A stretch of 64,000 nt of DNA from Bacteroidaceae bacterium (lineage in GTDB: Bacteria; Bacteroidota; Bacteroidia; Bacteroidales; Bacteroidaceae). The stretch covers positions 14,581 through 78,580 of the forward strand of contig JAFZSA010000005.1 of assembly GCA_017619585.1 (NCBI GenBank), read 5' to 3'. The notes below the pieces were generated by a model. It saw only the letters and a list, made by a program, of their open reading frames with translations, was not told the DNA's origin and ran no database searches. The stretch's first letter is position 1. Every line of letters starts with the position of its first letter. A program made the position numbers and the translations under genes. This document shows, one piece after another, positions 27,101-36,697 of the stretch.

Positions 27101-28516
27101 TTACTTCTTCTTGCTCTTGCTTTCCTTGGTTGCCTTGCTTTCCTTGCCTTCCTTGTTCTCCTTTTCAAAGAGCTTGTTGAACTCCTCCAGAGAAACGGCC
27201 TTCTCGGTCAGCTTAACGGTCTCCTTAGCCTTGGCAACAATCTTGCTCTCAACGGTGCGGGCAACCAGACCCTCAGCCTGCTGCTGGTTCTTCAGCATCT
27301 CGTTGGCGTAGTTGGTCAGAACATCGTCGGGCAGGTTGGTCATACCATACTGAGCGAACTGCATACGGGTAGCAGCCTTAGCGGTCTCCAGTACATCAGC
27401 CTGCTCAACCTTCACCTCGAACTGGTCAGAGAGCTGCTCCTTGATAAGGTGCCATGTCAACTCGTCCAGACTGGGTTTGAAGTTCTCTTCGATGTATGCA
27501 TCGTCCTTGTCTGTGTTGTTCTGCTTCATGATGCGCTTCAGCATAGCCTCGGGATATTCCAGATCACCGATACGCTTAACCAAGTAAGCGCGCAGGTCCT
27601 GAACAAACTTGTAGTCGCTATCAGCAACAAAACTCTTCTTCATATCCTCAGCGATATGTGCGCGGAAGTCCTTCTCGTTCTTTACAACGCCCTCGCCCAG
27701 AACCTGATCGAAGAGAGCCTGATCAACAGCGGCAGCCTCAAAGCGGGTAATCTCTGTTACCTGGAAGCTGAAGTCGGCCTTCATCTTGGCAGCCTCTTCC
27801 TTGCTGATCTTCAGCAGGCTTGCCAATTCTACATCGCTACCATTGTATGCCTTGTAGGGGTTCAGTACGATAACATCGTTTACCTTAGCACCCTCAAACT
27901 TAGCCTTCTCGTCATCGTTCTTCATGTAGTTGGGAAGCATAACGGCATTCTCAACCTGAATGCCACCTTCCAAGGTGTTACCCTTCTTGTCCAACTGAGC
28001 CAAAAGACCCTTAACCATGTCATTGCTCTGGTAGCTGTCAACCTTCTGGTACTGACCGCCACGCTGGCAGTAAGCCTGAATCTGCTGGTCAACCATGGCG
28101 TCGTCAACGTTGATGGTGTAGTAGTTCAGCTTATCCTTAGCTGTGAGCTTGGCATCGAACTCGGGAGCCAGTGCAATATCGAATGCAAAGGTGAACTCCT
28201 CCTGAGTGGCGAAGTCGATGGCGGGAGTCTTCTCCTCGTTTGCCATGGGCTCGCCCAGGATGTTGACCTTTTGCTCACGGATGTACTTGTAAAGCTCGTG
28301 GCTTAAAATCTTATTTATCTCCTCTGCAAGAATCTCTGTACCGAAGCGCTTCTTCAGCAGGCCCATGGGAACCTGACCGGGACGGAAGCCGGGCATGTTA
28401 GCTTTCTTGCGGAAGTCTTTCAGTGCTTTTTCAACTTTTTCTGCGTAATCTGATTTCTCAATCTTCATGGTGAGCAAAGCGCTCACTTTGTCTACGTTTT
28501 CGAATGAAATATTCAT
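27101..28516 (-). CDS. tig: Trigger factor (ribosome-associated chaperone)
   Basis: The protein has 471 residues. The N-terminal ribosome-binding domain ends with the conserved FRKKANMPGFRPGQVPMGLLKKRFG segment, which corresponds to the trigger-factor signature around the GFRxGxxP loop. The PPIase domain is divergent, as in other Bacteroidetes. The C-terminal arms are helical, and the tail is Lys/Glu-rich (EKENKEGKESKATKESKSKK). It is transcribed from its own promoter upstream of clpP-clpX, the classic tig-clp order. Confidence 0.93.
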   Translation of the reverse strand: MNISFENVDKVSALLTMKIEKSDYAEKVEKALKDFRKKANMPGFRPGQVPMGLLKKRFGTEILAEEINKILSHELYKYIREQKVNILGEPMANEEKTPAIDFATQEEFTFAFDIALAPEFDAKLTAKDKLNYYTINVDDAMVDQQIQAYCQRGGQYQKVDSYQSNDMVKGLLAQLDKKGNTLEGGIQVENAVMLPNYMKNDDEKAKFEGAKVNDVIVLNPYKAYNGSDVELASLLKISKEEAAKMKADFSFQVTEITRFEAAAVDQALFDQVLGEGVVKNEKDFRAHIAEDMKKSFVADSDYKFVQDLRAYLVKRIGDLEYPEAMLKRIMKQNNTDKDDAYIEENFKPSLDELTWHLIKEQLSDQFEVKVEQADVLETAKAATRMQFAQYGMTNLPDDVLTNYANEMLKNQQQAEGLVARTVESKIVAKAKETVKLTEKAVSLEEFNKLFEKENKEGKESKATKESKSKKK

Positions 28517-28559
28517 TGCCTATCTGTTAATAAATAATACCTCTTTTTAAAATTGCGTG

Positions 28560-28591
28560 CAAAGGTACAACAAATAATTTGTAATTCACAA
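28560..28591 (-). promoter_or_regulatory. tig promoter
   Basis: TTG (28591-28589), 21 nt, TACCTTTG (28567-28560) on the minus strand is a near-consensus promoter about 45 nt upstream of the tig start. Confidence 0.6.
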
Positions 28592-28642
28592 GTCTGAATT
28601 CATAATTATTCCTTAATATACCTTATTTTATGTGAAGAGCCC

Positions 28643-29431
28643 TTACTCTGCCATGTTTCTTTCTCTGTCAATTGCCTCGAAGTCCTTCATTCTCAGCACA
28701 AAGCTATTGGTCAGGTACTTTTCTTTGACAATTGGATTGTCTGCTAGTTCCTGTGGTCTTCCCTTGAAGAGAATCTGTCCTTCGAAGAGCATGTAAGCAC
28801 GGTCCGTGATACAGAGTGTCTCCTCCACGTTGTGGTCTGTTATCAATACGCCTATATTGCGCTGTTTCAATTTCCAGACAATGTACTGGATGTCCTCTAC
28901 GGCAATGGGGTCAACACCGGCAAACGGTTCGTCCAGCATGATGAATTTGGGATCGATGGCCAGGCAGCGTGCAATCTCCGTACGTCGGCGCTCACCTCCT
29001 GATAGCTGATCTCCCAGATTCTTGCGTACCTTCTGCAGACGGAACTCACTAATCAGGCTCTCCAGTTTCTTGCGTTGTTCTTCTCTGGGCATACCAGTCA
29101 TCTCCAGCACGCTGGCGATATTGTCTTCCACGCTCATCTTGCGGAATACGCTGGCCTCCTGTGCCAGATAGCCTATTCCCAGGCGGGCGCGCTGGTACAC
29201 AGGCAGGTTTGTTATCTCCTGTCCGCCCAGATAGATATGCCCCGCATTGGGCAGTACAAGTCCGGTGGTCATGTAGAAAGAGGTGGTCTTTCCTGCACCG
29301 TTGGGTCCCAGCAGTCCGACAATCTCGCCCTGCCTGACATTGAAGGTGACATTATTCACCACCATGCGCTTGCCGTATATCTTCACAAGCCCTTCGCTTC
29401 TCAGTTCCAATACTTCCTTTTCGCTGTCCAT
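28643..29431 (-). CDS. lptB: LPS export ABC transporter ATPase LptB
   Basis: This 262-residue ABC ATPase has Walker A GPNGAGKT, Q-loop YLAQEASVFRKMSVEDNI, signature LSGGERRRTEIARCLA, Walker B FIMLDEPFAGVDP and switch His TDHNVEETL. The wording of these motifs is diagnostic for LptB (YhbG). It powers LPS extraction from the inner membrane with LptFG, which are not in this window. A full promoter lies upstream. It is divergent from mlaE, another envelope lipid transport gene. Confidence 0.95.
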   Translation of the reverse strand: MDSEKEVLELRSEGLVKIYGKRMVVNNVTFNVRQGEIVGLLGPNGAGKTTSFYMTTGLVLPNAGHIYLGGQEITNLPVYQRARLGIGYLAQEASVFRKMSVEDNIASVLEMTGMPREEQRKKLESLISEFRLQKVRKNLGDQLSGGERRRTEIARCLAIDPKFIMLDEPFAGVDPIAVEDIQYIVWKLKQRNIGVLITDHNVEETLCITDRAYMLFEGQILFKGRPQELADNPIVKEKYLTNSFVLRMKDFEAIDRERNMAE

Positions 29432-29450
29432 CTTGGTACGTTTTTCGGTG

Positions 29451-29480
29451 CAAAAGTACGAAAAAAGGCAAAAACAACAA
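29451..29480 (-). promoter_or_regulatory. lptB promoter
   Basis: TTG (29480-29478), 19 nt, TACTTTTG (29458-29451) on the minus strand fits the Bacteroidetes consensus exactly. A TATTTTTG box for the divergent mlaE gene lies at 29512-29519. Confidence 0.7.
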
Positions 29481-29542
29481 TCCCGAATAACGTTTTTTAG
29501 GATAAAATGCGTATTTTTGCGACATAAAAAGAGTTGCTACAC

Positions 29543-30286
29543 ATGTTTATAGTCAATTTTCTGTCTGCTTTCGGACGCTACCTTATGCTTATGGGACGTA
29601 CTTTCAGTCTCCCCGAGCGTTGGAGGATGTTCCTGAAGCAGTACGTCAAGGAGCTCACCCAGTTGGGCGTTGACTCTATAGGTATTGTTCTGCTTATCTC
29701 CTTCTTTATCGGAGCTGTTATCTGTATCCAGATTAAGCTGAACATTGCCAGTCCCTGGATGCCCAACTTCACTACGGGCTATACCACGCGCGAGATTATG
29801 GTGCTGGAGTTTTCCAGTAGTATCATGTGTCTTATCCTCTCTGGAAAGGTAGGCAGTAATATCGCCAGCGAGATTGGAACCATGCGTGTCACCCAGCAGA
29901 TAGATGCCCTGGAGATTATGGGCGTCAACTCGGCCTCCTTCCTGATCTTACCAAAGATTATGGGTCTCATGACTATGATTCCCTGCCTGGTGGTTTTCAG
30001 TATGGCAGCCGGATTCGTAGGTGCCTACGCCTCAGCCCTTGTGGGTATCGTATCTGTTGATGACCTGACTATAGGTCTGCAACACGACTTCCGCCAGTGG
30101 TTCATTTGGATGTCGATGATTAAGAGTTTTGTCTTTGCCTTCATCATTGCCAGTGTCAGTTCTTTCTATGGCTATACGGTAGAAGGCGGTTCATTCGATG
30201 TAGGTAAGGCCAGTACGGATGCTGTGGTTCGTAGCAGCATGCTCATTCTTTTTGCCGATATCTTCCTTACTCCCCTTCTCTCATAG
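29543..30286 (+). CDS. mlaE: MlaE-family lipid ABC transporter permease
   Basis: This 247-residue integral membrane protein has five or so hydrophobic spans. It carries the family-typical segments GAVICIQIKLNI, VGSNIASEIGTMRVTQQIDALEIMGVNS (the conserved MlaE loop) and YGYTVEGGSFDVGKASTDAVVRSS. It works with MlaF to move phospholipids between the membranes. I start at the second ATG (29543) because MFIVNFLSAFGRYLMLMG aligns with other family members; an ATG at 29534 is the alternative. An MCE-domain partner (MlaD) is not adjacent here. Confidence 0.92.
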   Translation: MFIVNFLSAFGRYLMLMGRTFSLPERWRMFLKQYVKELTQLGVDSIGIVLLISFFIGAVICIQIKLNIASPWMPNFTTGYTTREIMVLEFSSSIMCLILSGKVGSNIASEIGTMRVTQQIDALEIMGVNSASFLILPKIMGLMTMIPCLVVFSMAAGFVGAYASALVGIVSVDDLTIGLQHDFRQWFIWMSMIKSFVFAFIIASVSSFYGYTVEGGSFDVGKASTDAVVRSSMLILFADIFLTPLLS

Positions 30287-30310
30287 AGACTTAGGTCATA
30301 GACATAAACC

Positions 30311-30342
30311 AATGTTCAATTCTCAATGTTCAATGTTCAATG
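30311..30342. repeat. CAATGTT array ending in the mlaF start codon
   Basis: Units of 7 nt (CAATGTT, CAATGTT, CAATG) follow a more divergent AATGTTCAATTCT. The last unit supplies the ATG of mlaF at 30340. Just upstream, the mlaE stop sequence TCATAG is repeated at 30298-30303. Confidence 0.65.
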
Positions 30343-31095
30343 ATTGAAATCAAACATCTATACAAATCATTCGAGGACAGAGAGGTCCTGAAGGACATCA
30401 ATGCCGTCTTTGAAGAGGGTAAGACCAATCTTATCATCGGACAGAGTGGTAGTGGTAAGACGGTGCTGATGAAGAACATTGTAGGACTCTTTCAGCCCGA
30501 CAAGGGCGAGATTCTGTATGACGGACGTGACTTCGTTAAGATGACCAAGCGCGAGAAGGTGCTTATCCGTCGGGAGATGGGCATGATATTCCAAAGTGCC
30601 GCCCTGTTCGATTCTATGTCAGTGCTTGAGAACGTGATGTTTCCTCTGGATATGTTCTCGGACAAAAACGAGGCTGATCGCATCAAGCGTGCTAAGTTCT
30701 GTCTGGATCGTGTGAACCTGTCTGGTGCCGAGAAAAAGTTCCCCGGCGAGATAAGCGGCGGTATGCAGAAGCGTGTGGCCATAGCCCGTGCCATAGCTCT
30801 TAATCCCAAGTATCTCTTTTGTGATGAGCCCAACTCGGGTCTGGACCCCAAGACCAGTCTGGTGATTGACGACCTTATACATAGCATTACCGAGGAGTAC
30901 AAGATGACTACTATCATCAATACCCACGATATGAATTCCGTAATGGGTATCGGTGAAAACATTATTTATATATGCGAGGGCCGTATGGAATGGCAGGGCA
31001 ATAAAGACCAGATTATGACCAGCACCAACGAACGCCTCAACTCCTTCATCTTTGCCAGCGATTTGTTTCGCAAGGTCAAGGAAGCTAATAGTTGA
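30340..31095 (+). CDS. mlaF: MlaF-family lipid ABC transporter ATPase
   Basis: The 251 residues include Walker A GQSGSGKT, signature ISGGMQKRVAIARAIALNP, Walker B YLFCDEPNSGLDP and H-loop NTHDMNSVMGIGENI. The DEPNSGLDP and MQKRVA wording is typical of MlaF/Ttg2A. It energises MlaE. It ends before a strong bidirectional terminator. Confidence 0.94.
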   Translation: MIEIKHLYKSFEDREVLKDINAVFEEGKTNLIIGQSGSGKTVLMKNIVGLFQPDKGEILYDGRDFVKMTKREKVLIRREMGMIFQSAALFDSMSVLENVMFPLDMFSDKNEADRIKRAKFCLDRVNLSGAEKKFPGEISGGMQKRVAIARAIALNPKYLFCDEPNSGLDPKTSLVIDDLIHSITEEYKMTTIINTHDMNSVMGIGENIIYICEGRMEWQGNKDQIMTSTNERLNSFIFASDLFRKVKEANS

Positions 31096-31117
31096 TTTTT
31101 CTTTTCGTAGCATATAC

Positions 31118-31155
31118 AAAGAAGGGAAGTTGCATTCTTGCAACTTCCCTTCTTT
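31118..31155. terminator. Bidirectional terminator between mlaF and the M16 peptidase gene
   Basis: A 17-bp perfect stem (31118-31134 with 31139-31155, core GAAGGGAAGTTGCA) with a 4-nt loop TTCT separates the convergent genes. Confidence 0.85.
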
Positions 31156-31173
31156 CTGTATCTTACTGAGTAA

Positions 31174-33981
31174 TTACTTCTTGGGGCTTGTCATGCCGAC
31201 TACCAGTCGGTTACCGCTCTTGAAGATCTTCTGTGCCAGTTCCTTTATGTCATTCACTGTAACACCCTGTACAGCCTCTTCGTAACCAGTCACATAGTCT
31301 TGGTTGTAACGGGTGCGTGTGTAGAGCTGGTTCATCCAATAGCCGTTCTTCTTCAGATTCTCGGCATGAGAGCGAACCATGTATTCCTTTATCTTCTGCA
31401 GATAATCCTCTGAGGGGCCTTCTGCACACAACTTTTCTATGCCGTCATAGACAACCTTCATCATGCGCTCCATCTTCTCGGGTGCTGTGGGCAGCTTAAT
31501 CTGTACGGTGGCAATTTCCTCGGGGTAGTCCGACAAAGATGCGCTTACAGGCACACCATAGGCACCACCTTCATCTTCGCGTACGGTCTCGGTGTATAGC
31601 ATAGACATAGACTGTTGCAGCATATCCACCATGATGTCGTTGCGCATATTGTCTTTCAGGGGTGCGTGGTAAACAAAGTTAACCGTTGCGCTGGGAGTAT
31701 CCTGCTCTTTTTCAAAGATACAGGTACGCTCGCCCTTGGTCAGCTTGCGATCGATAACCTTGTATTTCTCCATCTTCTTGTTGACGGGCAGGGCACCCAA
31801 GTACTTCACCAGCAAGGGCTTAATAGAGTCTATGTTCAGGTCGCCCACCAGATAGAACTCAAAGTCGGCTGCATTGGCGAAACGCTCCTTGTAGATGTCC
31901 AGTATGCGGTCGTAAGAAATCTTCTCTATATCTTCCAGACGGACGCGCTTGGCTCTGATGTTGTTGTTGTACAGTACGCTTGCTACGCTGTCCTGCAAGG
32001 CTGTCATGGGGTTCAGGTCCTGATTCTTGAGAGCGTCGCGGAAACGGGCCATTGTGCTCTGGAATACCTCGTCGTCGCGGCGGGGTGAGGTGAAGCACAG
32101 ATAGGTTAGCTGCAGCATAGTCTCGAAGTCCTTCTTCACGCAGTTGCCGTTCAAGCCCTCGGTACGGTCGCTGACAGAGGGTGTAACGCTGGCTTGGATG
32201 CCGGAGAGTCTCTTGTTCAGCTGAGTAGTGGAGAAGGAACCCCAACCGCCCATACTTACCATGTCTGCATTACCTGAGCACAGGTATTCGTCGTTGGGAT
32301 ATAGACTGTTGCCGCCCCAGCTGGTAGCCTTCATAGAGATCTTGTTGGGTGAGTAGTCGGTTGGCAGTACATGTACCTTGATGCCGTTGCTCAGTGTTAT
32401 CAGTTTGGCGCCATAGAAGTCGTCTGTGACGCTCTTGATCTTAGCCTTTGACTTCAGTTCAGGAACCAATGGATCATTATTCACTTCCTCCTTGAAGACC
32501 TCAATCTCCTCGGCATCTACATCTGCCAAGGTCTTCAGAATCTCCTCCTTAGTAGGATATTGCAGGTCTTCCTTCTCGGGCATAAACAGGGCAATGGCTC
32601 TGTTCTTGTCAGAGATTAAGGCGGGGAATGACTGGTTGACAGCCTCTAAGGGGAGCATGGGAACAATGTTCTTCATGTTCTGGTGAATCCATTCTATACC
32701 GGGAGCGGGTTCGTTGTCCAGGAAGTGACGTACGTACTGGTTGACGTAGTTGGTGTTCTGTACCTTGTTGCGAGCCTCGTACTGGGCATCCACACGCGAC
32801 AGGAATTCCTGCTTGTAGCGCTCGAACTCTGCCTCGGTAAAGCCACCGCGCTTGGCACGCAGCAACTCGCGGTAGACAGCTGCTATGGACTGCAGGTACT
32901 GTCCCTCCTTCATGACCACGGTTGCATTCACGCTTTCCGTTGACTTGGCTACCAGATACTCTCCGAACTCAATGCCCGCATACATAAAGGGGCAGTCGGG
33001 TTTCTGAGAGAGTTCGTGCAAGCGCTCGGCAAACATGCCTGATACGGCCCCTTCCAGGAAGTTTACCATCATGTAGGGTACCTTGTCCTTGAACTCGCGT
33101 GGGGTAGCTTCATGCTTGAACATCAGCATGGCATAGGCAGCGGTCTGCTCCTTGTCTTTCTGGATGGAAACCAGAGGCTCGTCGTTGTCGGGAACGGGGA
33201 TTACCTCGCGCTTGGCGGCATCGGCAGGGGCAGGAGCAATGTCTGCGAACATATCCTTGATTTTCTGCTCTATCACGTCGGGGTCCACATCACCAACAAT
33301 AACTAGGCCCTGCAGGTCGGGTCTGTACCAGCGGCGGTAGTAAGAACGCAGGTCCTCGTAGGGGAAGTTCATAACGATGTCCATGGTGCCAATGGGCATG
33401 CGCTCGGCATAGCGGCTTCCTACGTATAGATCCTTGAAGGCTGCCTCCTGCATACGCATCATGGCAGAGCGACGCATACGCCACTCCTCGTTGATAACAC
33501 CACGCTCTTTGTCAATCTCCTTGTCCTCAAGGAGCAGGTCGTGGCTCCAGTCGTGCAGAATCAGCAGACAAGAGTCTATGGCGCCTGTGGTCTCTACATT
33601 TACATTATTTATATTATATACGGTCTCGTCGAAGGATGTGTAGGCGTTCAGGTTCTCTCCGAACTTAACACCTATGCGCTCCAGATACTGCTTCAGGGCA
33701 TCGCCGGGGAAGTGTGTGGTACCATTGAAACACATGTGCTCCAGGAAGTGTGCCAGACCGCGTTGGTTATCTTCCTCTTGGATGGAGCCCACCTTCTGTG
33801 CGATATAGAAGTCGCAACGCTTTTCGGGCCACTCGTTGTGGCGGATGAAGTATGTCAGGCCGTTAGGCAGTACGCCCACTTTTACAGCAGGGTCCAGTGG
33901 AACGTTAGGCATCTGCTGAGCAGAGGTGCCCATCACTGTTGCCACCAAGGCAAACAAAATAATGTAAAATCTCTTTTTCAT
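31174..33981 (-). CDS. M16-family zinc metallopeptidase (pitrilysin-like), exported
   Basis: The protein has 935 residues with a signal peptide (MKKRFYIILFALVATVMGTSAQQ). The inverted zinc motif HxxEH is present as GLAHFLEHMCFNGTTHFPG (about 78-96), with the downstream Glu in DKERGVINEEWR. It contains both M16 halves (N-terminal catalytic and a second inactive pair), as in periplasmic PqqL-like peptidases. The likely role is degradation of peptides in the periplasm. It follows the lipoprotein gene with only a CTAACC-type repeat between, so it is probably transcribed with der. Confidence 0.92.
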   Translation of the reverse strand: MKKRFYIILFALVATVMGTSAQQMPNVPLDPAVKVGVLPNGLTYFIRHNEWPEKRCDFYIAQKVGSIQEEDNQRGLAHFLEHMCFNGTTHFPGDALKQYLERIGVKFGENLNAYTSFDETVYNINNVNVETTGAIDSCLLILHDWSHDLLLEDKEIDKERGVINEEWRMRRSAMMRMQEAAFKDLYVGSRYAERMPIGTMDIVMNFPYEDLRSYYRRWYRPDLQGLVIVGDVDPDVIEQKIKDMFADIAPAPADAAKREVIPVPDNDEPLVSIQKDKEQTAAYAMLMFKHEATPREFKDKVPYMMVNFLEGAVSGMFAERLHELSQKPDCPFMYAGIEFGEYLVAKSTESVNATVVMKEGQYLQSIAAVYRELLRAKRGGFTEAEFERYKQEFLSRVDAQYEARNKVQNTNYVNQYVRHFLDNEPAPGIEWIHQNMKNIVPMLPLEAVNQSFPALISDKNRAIALFMPEKEDLQYPTKEEILKTLADVDAEEIEVFKEEVNNDPLVPELKSKAKIKSVTDDFYGAKLITLSNGIKVHVLPTDYSPNKISMKATSWGGNSLYPNDEYLCSGNADMVSMGGWGSFSTTQLNKRLSGIQASVTPSVSDRTEGLNGNCVKKDFETMLQLTYLCFTSPRRDDEVFQSTMARFRDALKNQDLNPMTALQDSVASVLYNNNIRAKRVRLEDIEKISYDRILDIYKERFANAADFEFYLVGDLNIDSIKPLLVKYLGALPVNKKMEKYKVIDRKLTKGERTCIFEKEQDTPSATVNFVYHAPLKDNMRNDIMVDMLQQSMSMLYTETVREDEGGAYGVPVSASLSDYPEEIATVQIKLPTAPEKMERMMKVVYDGIEKLCAEGPSEDYLQKIKEYMVRSHAENLKKNGYWMNQLYTRTRYNQDYVTGYEEAVQGVTVNDIKELAQKIFKSGNRLVVGMTSPKK

Positions 33982-34003
33982 AACGTGTGTATTTTTTTTA
34001 TGC

Positions 34004-34038
34004 GGTTAGCGGTTAGTGGTTAGCGGTTAGTGGTTAGG
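34004..34038. repeat. 7-nt GGTTAGN array upstream of the M16 gene
   Basis: Five consecutive 7-nt units run GGTTAGC, GGTTAGT, GGTTAGC, GGTTAGT, GGTTAGG. On the coding (minus) strand they read NCTAACC, the same unit as the array at 57647-57709. Each unit carries a TAA, so stop codons appear in all three frames. Confidence 0.8.
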
Positions 34039-34042
34039 GTGG

Positions 34043-34459
34043 CTATTTCAACCGCCAGTTGCCTTCCTGGAACACCATTGGTACGCCAATTTGTTCGTGG
34101 ACGCTGTCTGTAAACACCAGATCCAAATATACATAGGCTGTAGAGTCTGCTACGTAGAGAGTGTCCGATGTGGCTTCTACGCGAACCACGCCACCTTTAC
34201 GTTCCAGTTCCTTGGCACCCTGTGCAAGCACGTCCTGTAACATCTCCTTATATTCCGGGGGGAAGGATTCTGACCCGACCATACCCTCCACGTACTCCTT
34301 GGTTTTGCCTTGGGTGTACAGGGCGCAGTATTGTTGGGCAGCCCGTTGGGCGCTCTCGCTTGTGAACGTATCGCCCTGCTCTCCAGAGCAGTTGAATAAC
34401 GATATCAGTAAGAGAATAAGAATACCCTTTATGGCGGTAGCAAATTTATCACTCTTCAT
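34043..34459 (-). CDS. Small lipoprotein, DUF4878/NTF2-like
   Basis: The 138 residues carry a lipoprotein signal (ILILLLISLFNC, lipobox Cys at about 24). An NTF2-like alpha+beta fold follows: AQQYCALYTQGKTKEYVEGM helix, then strands VVRVEATSDTLY, AYVYLDLVF and GNWRLK. This matches the DUF4878 pattern of Bacteroidetes lipoproteins. The function is unknown. It lies between der and the M16 peptidase gene on the same strand. Confidence 0.75.
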   Translation of the reverse strand: MKSDKFATAIKGILILLLISLFNCSGEQGDTFTSESAQRAAQQYCALYTQGKTKEYVEGMVGSESFPPEYKEMLQDVLAQGAKELERKGGVVRVEATSDTLYVADSTAYVYLDLVFTDSVHEQIGVPMVFQEGNWRLK

Positions 34460-34474
34460 TCTTCACTTTAACTA

Positions 34475-34527
34475 GAGTCTAATGTCTAACGTCTCTCCCT
34501 CCCCCAAAGGGGGAGACGGAGGGGGCC
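34475..34527. repeat. Short TCTAAYG array and a CCCCC/GGGGG palindromic element
   Basis: GTCTAAT-GTCTAAC-GTCT (34477-34494) is a 7-nt array. It is followed directly by the C-rich/G-rich element CTCCCTCCCCCAAAGGGGGA with tail GACGGAGGGGGCC (34493-34527), which ends at the der stop codon. The element belongs to the same family as those inside queA and the transglutaminase-like gene. Confidence 0.75.
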
Positions 34528-34528
34528 T

Positions 34529-35839
34529 TTACTTCTGCCTTATAAACACGTTGATAGGCGTACCACAGAAATTCCAGCGCTCACGGATCTTATTCTCCAG
34601 GAAACGGCGGTAAGGCTCCTTCACGTACTGGGGCAGATTGGCATAGAACACAAACGTTGGTACGTGTGTCTCAGGCACCTGCATACAGTATTTAATCTTG
34701 ATGTACTTACCCTTCATGGATGGTGGCGGATAAGCCTCTATCAGGGGCAGCATCTCCTCGTTCAACTTAGCTGTAGAGACACGGCGTACACGATTCTGGT
34801 ATACATCCTTGGCAGTCTCCAACACCTTGAAGATACGCTGCTTTGTCAGGGCGGAGGCAAAGATGATTGGGAAGTCAACAAAGGGAGCCATGCGGTCGCG
34901 AATGGCATCCTCCATAGTCTTCATCACCTTAGTATCCTTATCGGGCACAAGGTCCCACTTGTTTACCACAACCACCAGGTTCTTCTGGTTCTTCTGTATC
35001 AGTTGGAAGATGTTCAGATCCTGGCTCTCAATGCCACGTGTAGCGTCAATCATCAGGATGCAGACATCGCTATTCTCTATGGCTCGGATAGAGCGCATAA
35101 CGCTATAGAACTCCAAATCTTCTGTAACCTTGTTCTTGCGGCGGATACCGGCGGTATCTACCAGATAGAAGTCGAAGCCGAACTTGTCATAGCGTGTATA
35201 GATACTGTCACGGGTGGTTCCTGCAATGTCCGTAACAATGTTGCGGTCCTCGCCAATGAAGGCGTTTATCAGCGAACTCTTGCCCGCATTGGGTCTTCCC
35301 ACAACGGCAAATCGGGGGATGTTCTCATCGGGCAGCTCGTTGCTTTCCTTGGGGAATAGGCTGACAACCAAATCCAGAAGGTCTCCAGTACCGCCACCTG
35401 TAGCAGCTGATATACATTGTGGGTCGCCCAGTCCCAGGGAATAGAACTCGGCAGACAGATAAGTCTCGTTATTGTCTGTCTTGTTGCAAACCAGCACCAC
35501 GGGCTTCTTGGTCCTACGCAGAATGCTGGCCACAGCCTCATCCAGGTCTGTCACTCCATTATGCACATCCACTAGGAAGAGAATCACATCGGCCTCATCG
35601 GTAGCCAGCGTCACCTGCTTGCGTATTTCCTCCTCGAAGATATCATCGCTGTTTACTACCCATCCTCCGGTATCAATGACCGAGAACTCTCTCTGTCCCC
35701 ATTCGCATTTGCCATATTGGCGGTCGCGTGTAGTGCCTGCCTCGTCACTGACAATGGCGTGACGGGTTTGCGTAAGTCGGTTGAAAAGTGTCGACTTGCC
35801 CACGTTCGGGCGTCCTACTATAGCTACAATGTTGCTCAT
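34529..35839 (-). CDS. der: Ribosome-associated GTPase Der (EngA)
   Basis: This 436-residue protein has two tandem GTPase domains: G1 GRPNVGKS with NKTD (first) and G1 GRPNAGKS with NKWD (second). A KH-like C-terminal domain ends in [16 protein letters not shown]. Der is needed for 50S subunit maturation. I use the ATG at 35839 ([16 protein letters not shown]) since a TACCTTTG -7 box at 35858-35865 puts the transcript start just upstream. An ATG two codons earlier (35845) is possible. Confidence 0.97.
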   Translation of the reverse strand: MSNIVAIVGRPNVGKSTLFNRLTQTRHAIVSDEAGTTRDRQYGKCEWGQREFSVIDTGGWVVNSDDIFEEEIRKQVTLATDEADVILFLVDVHNGVTDLDEAVASILRRTKKPVVLVCNKTDNNETYLSAEFYSLGLGDPQCISAATGGGTGDLLDLVVSLFPKESNELPDENIPRFAVVGRPNAGKSSLINAFIGEDRNIVTDIAGTTRDSIYTRYDKFGFDFYLVDTAGIRRKNKVTEDLEFYSVMRSIRAIENSDVCILMIDATRGIESQDLNIFQLIQKNQKNLVVVVNKWDLVPDKDTKVMKTMEDAIRDRMAPFVDFPIIFASALTKQRIFKVLETAKDVYQNRVRRVSTAKLNEEMLPLIEAYPPPSMKGKYIKIKYCMQVPETHVPTFVFYANLPQYVKEPYRRFLENKIRERWNFCGTPINVFIRQK

Positions 35840-35994
35840 AATCATCTATTTGGGGGACAAAGGTACGAAAAATTCGTTTAAGTGAAGACAGAATAAATAT
35901 ATTTATTTTGTTGAACGTTAGAATTTTATCTAATAAGTGAGCGATATATGAAAGAAATGCTCGTTTTTATTTTTTTTATCCGGCCTAAAGAGCC

Positions 35995-36384
35995 TCACCT
36001 CTTCCACTTATGCCCACAATCGTTGCAGACGTATTTCTCCGTTTTGCAGGTTCCGAAGGGTATGAGCATGAGTGCTGTTGCCAGTATGCGGGGCAGCTGT
36101 CGGACGGTGGAGCTCTGTAGTTTTTCTACGGTCAGGTTCTCGCTTCCGCACTTGGGACACCAGGGCTTGAAGGTCTTCTCCTGTTCGGTCAGGAATGTCT
36201 GGTACAACTGTTTGGCCCGTTCCATGTCCTCTTCTTTCACCAGTACGTCCACAGTGTTGTCCAGGATGCCTCTGGCTACCTTGCTGTTTGTTTCGTCGTA
36301 GATGGTGCTCTCTATTCCTGCCTCTTGCAGGGCGGCACGGAATCCTTCGGCCTCAATGGCGCTATTGCATGTAATGCCTTTCAT
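35995..36384 (-). CDS. DUF2007-type protein with C-terminal zinc ribbon
   Basis: The 129 residues comprise an N-terminal alpha/beta half (EAEGFRAALQEAGIESTIYDE...VDVLVKEEDMERAKQLYQTF) matching the 'putative signal transducing' DUF2007 fold, which resembles small regulatory domains. The C-terminal half carries CPKCGSENLTV and CNDCGHKWKR, a two-knuckle zinc ribbon. A moderately hydrophobic stretch lies between them. A TATCTTTG box lies at 36430-36437. The biological role is unknown. Confidence 0.75.
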   Translation of the reverse strand: MKGITCNSAIEAEGFRAALQEAGIESTIYDETNSKVARGILDNTVDVLVKEEDMERAKQLYQTFLTEQEKTFKPWCPKCGSENLTVEKLQSSTVRQLPRILATALMLIPFGTCKTEKYVCNDCGHKWKR

Positions 36385-36697
36385 ATTGTCGTTGTTTTAT
36401 TTCTATCCTTTAATTAGGACTTCGCGTCGCAAAGATAATAAGTTTTTGCTAAATAAAAAACTTTTTTGACTTTTCATTCTTTTCTCTTTGATGTCAAAGA
36501 AGAAAAGAAGCAAAAGAGAAACCAAAAAACGTTCTGAGCTCGGAGGCCGGCTGCAGTATTTTACGAATCACAAAATGAACTCGCTTATCGCTCAGACAAC
36601 ATTTCGTCCTACGATTCGTAAAATCCAACATCCTCTAAAGACCTCCTCGTGCGGAATGTTTTTTTAGCGTTAGGAAAGAAATGTAAAATCGGGAAAT
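36385..36697. repeat. Intergenic repeat-like element with 11-bp inverted repeat
   Basis: The gap holds the -7 box for the DUF2007 gene. It then holds a segment around 36480-36640 that looks like an interspersed Bacteroidales element: a purine-rich AAGAAGAAAAGAAGC tract, GCTCGGAGGCCGG, and a perfect 11-bp inverted repeat TTTTACGAATC (36559-36569)/GATTCGTAAAA (36613-36623) around 43 nt. Inner pairing (ACAAAATG with CATTTCGT) extends the stem. No coding potential is convincing. Confidence 0.5.

Noticed and set aside
27041..28306. 421-residue ORF antisense to trigger factor
   Set aside because: Leu/Val-rich mirror of tig codon usage; tig is unmistakable on the other strand.
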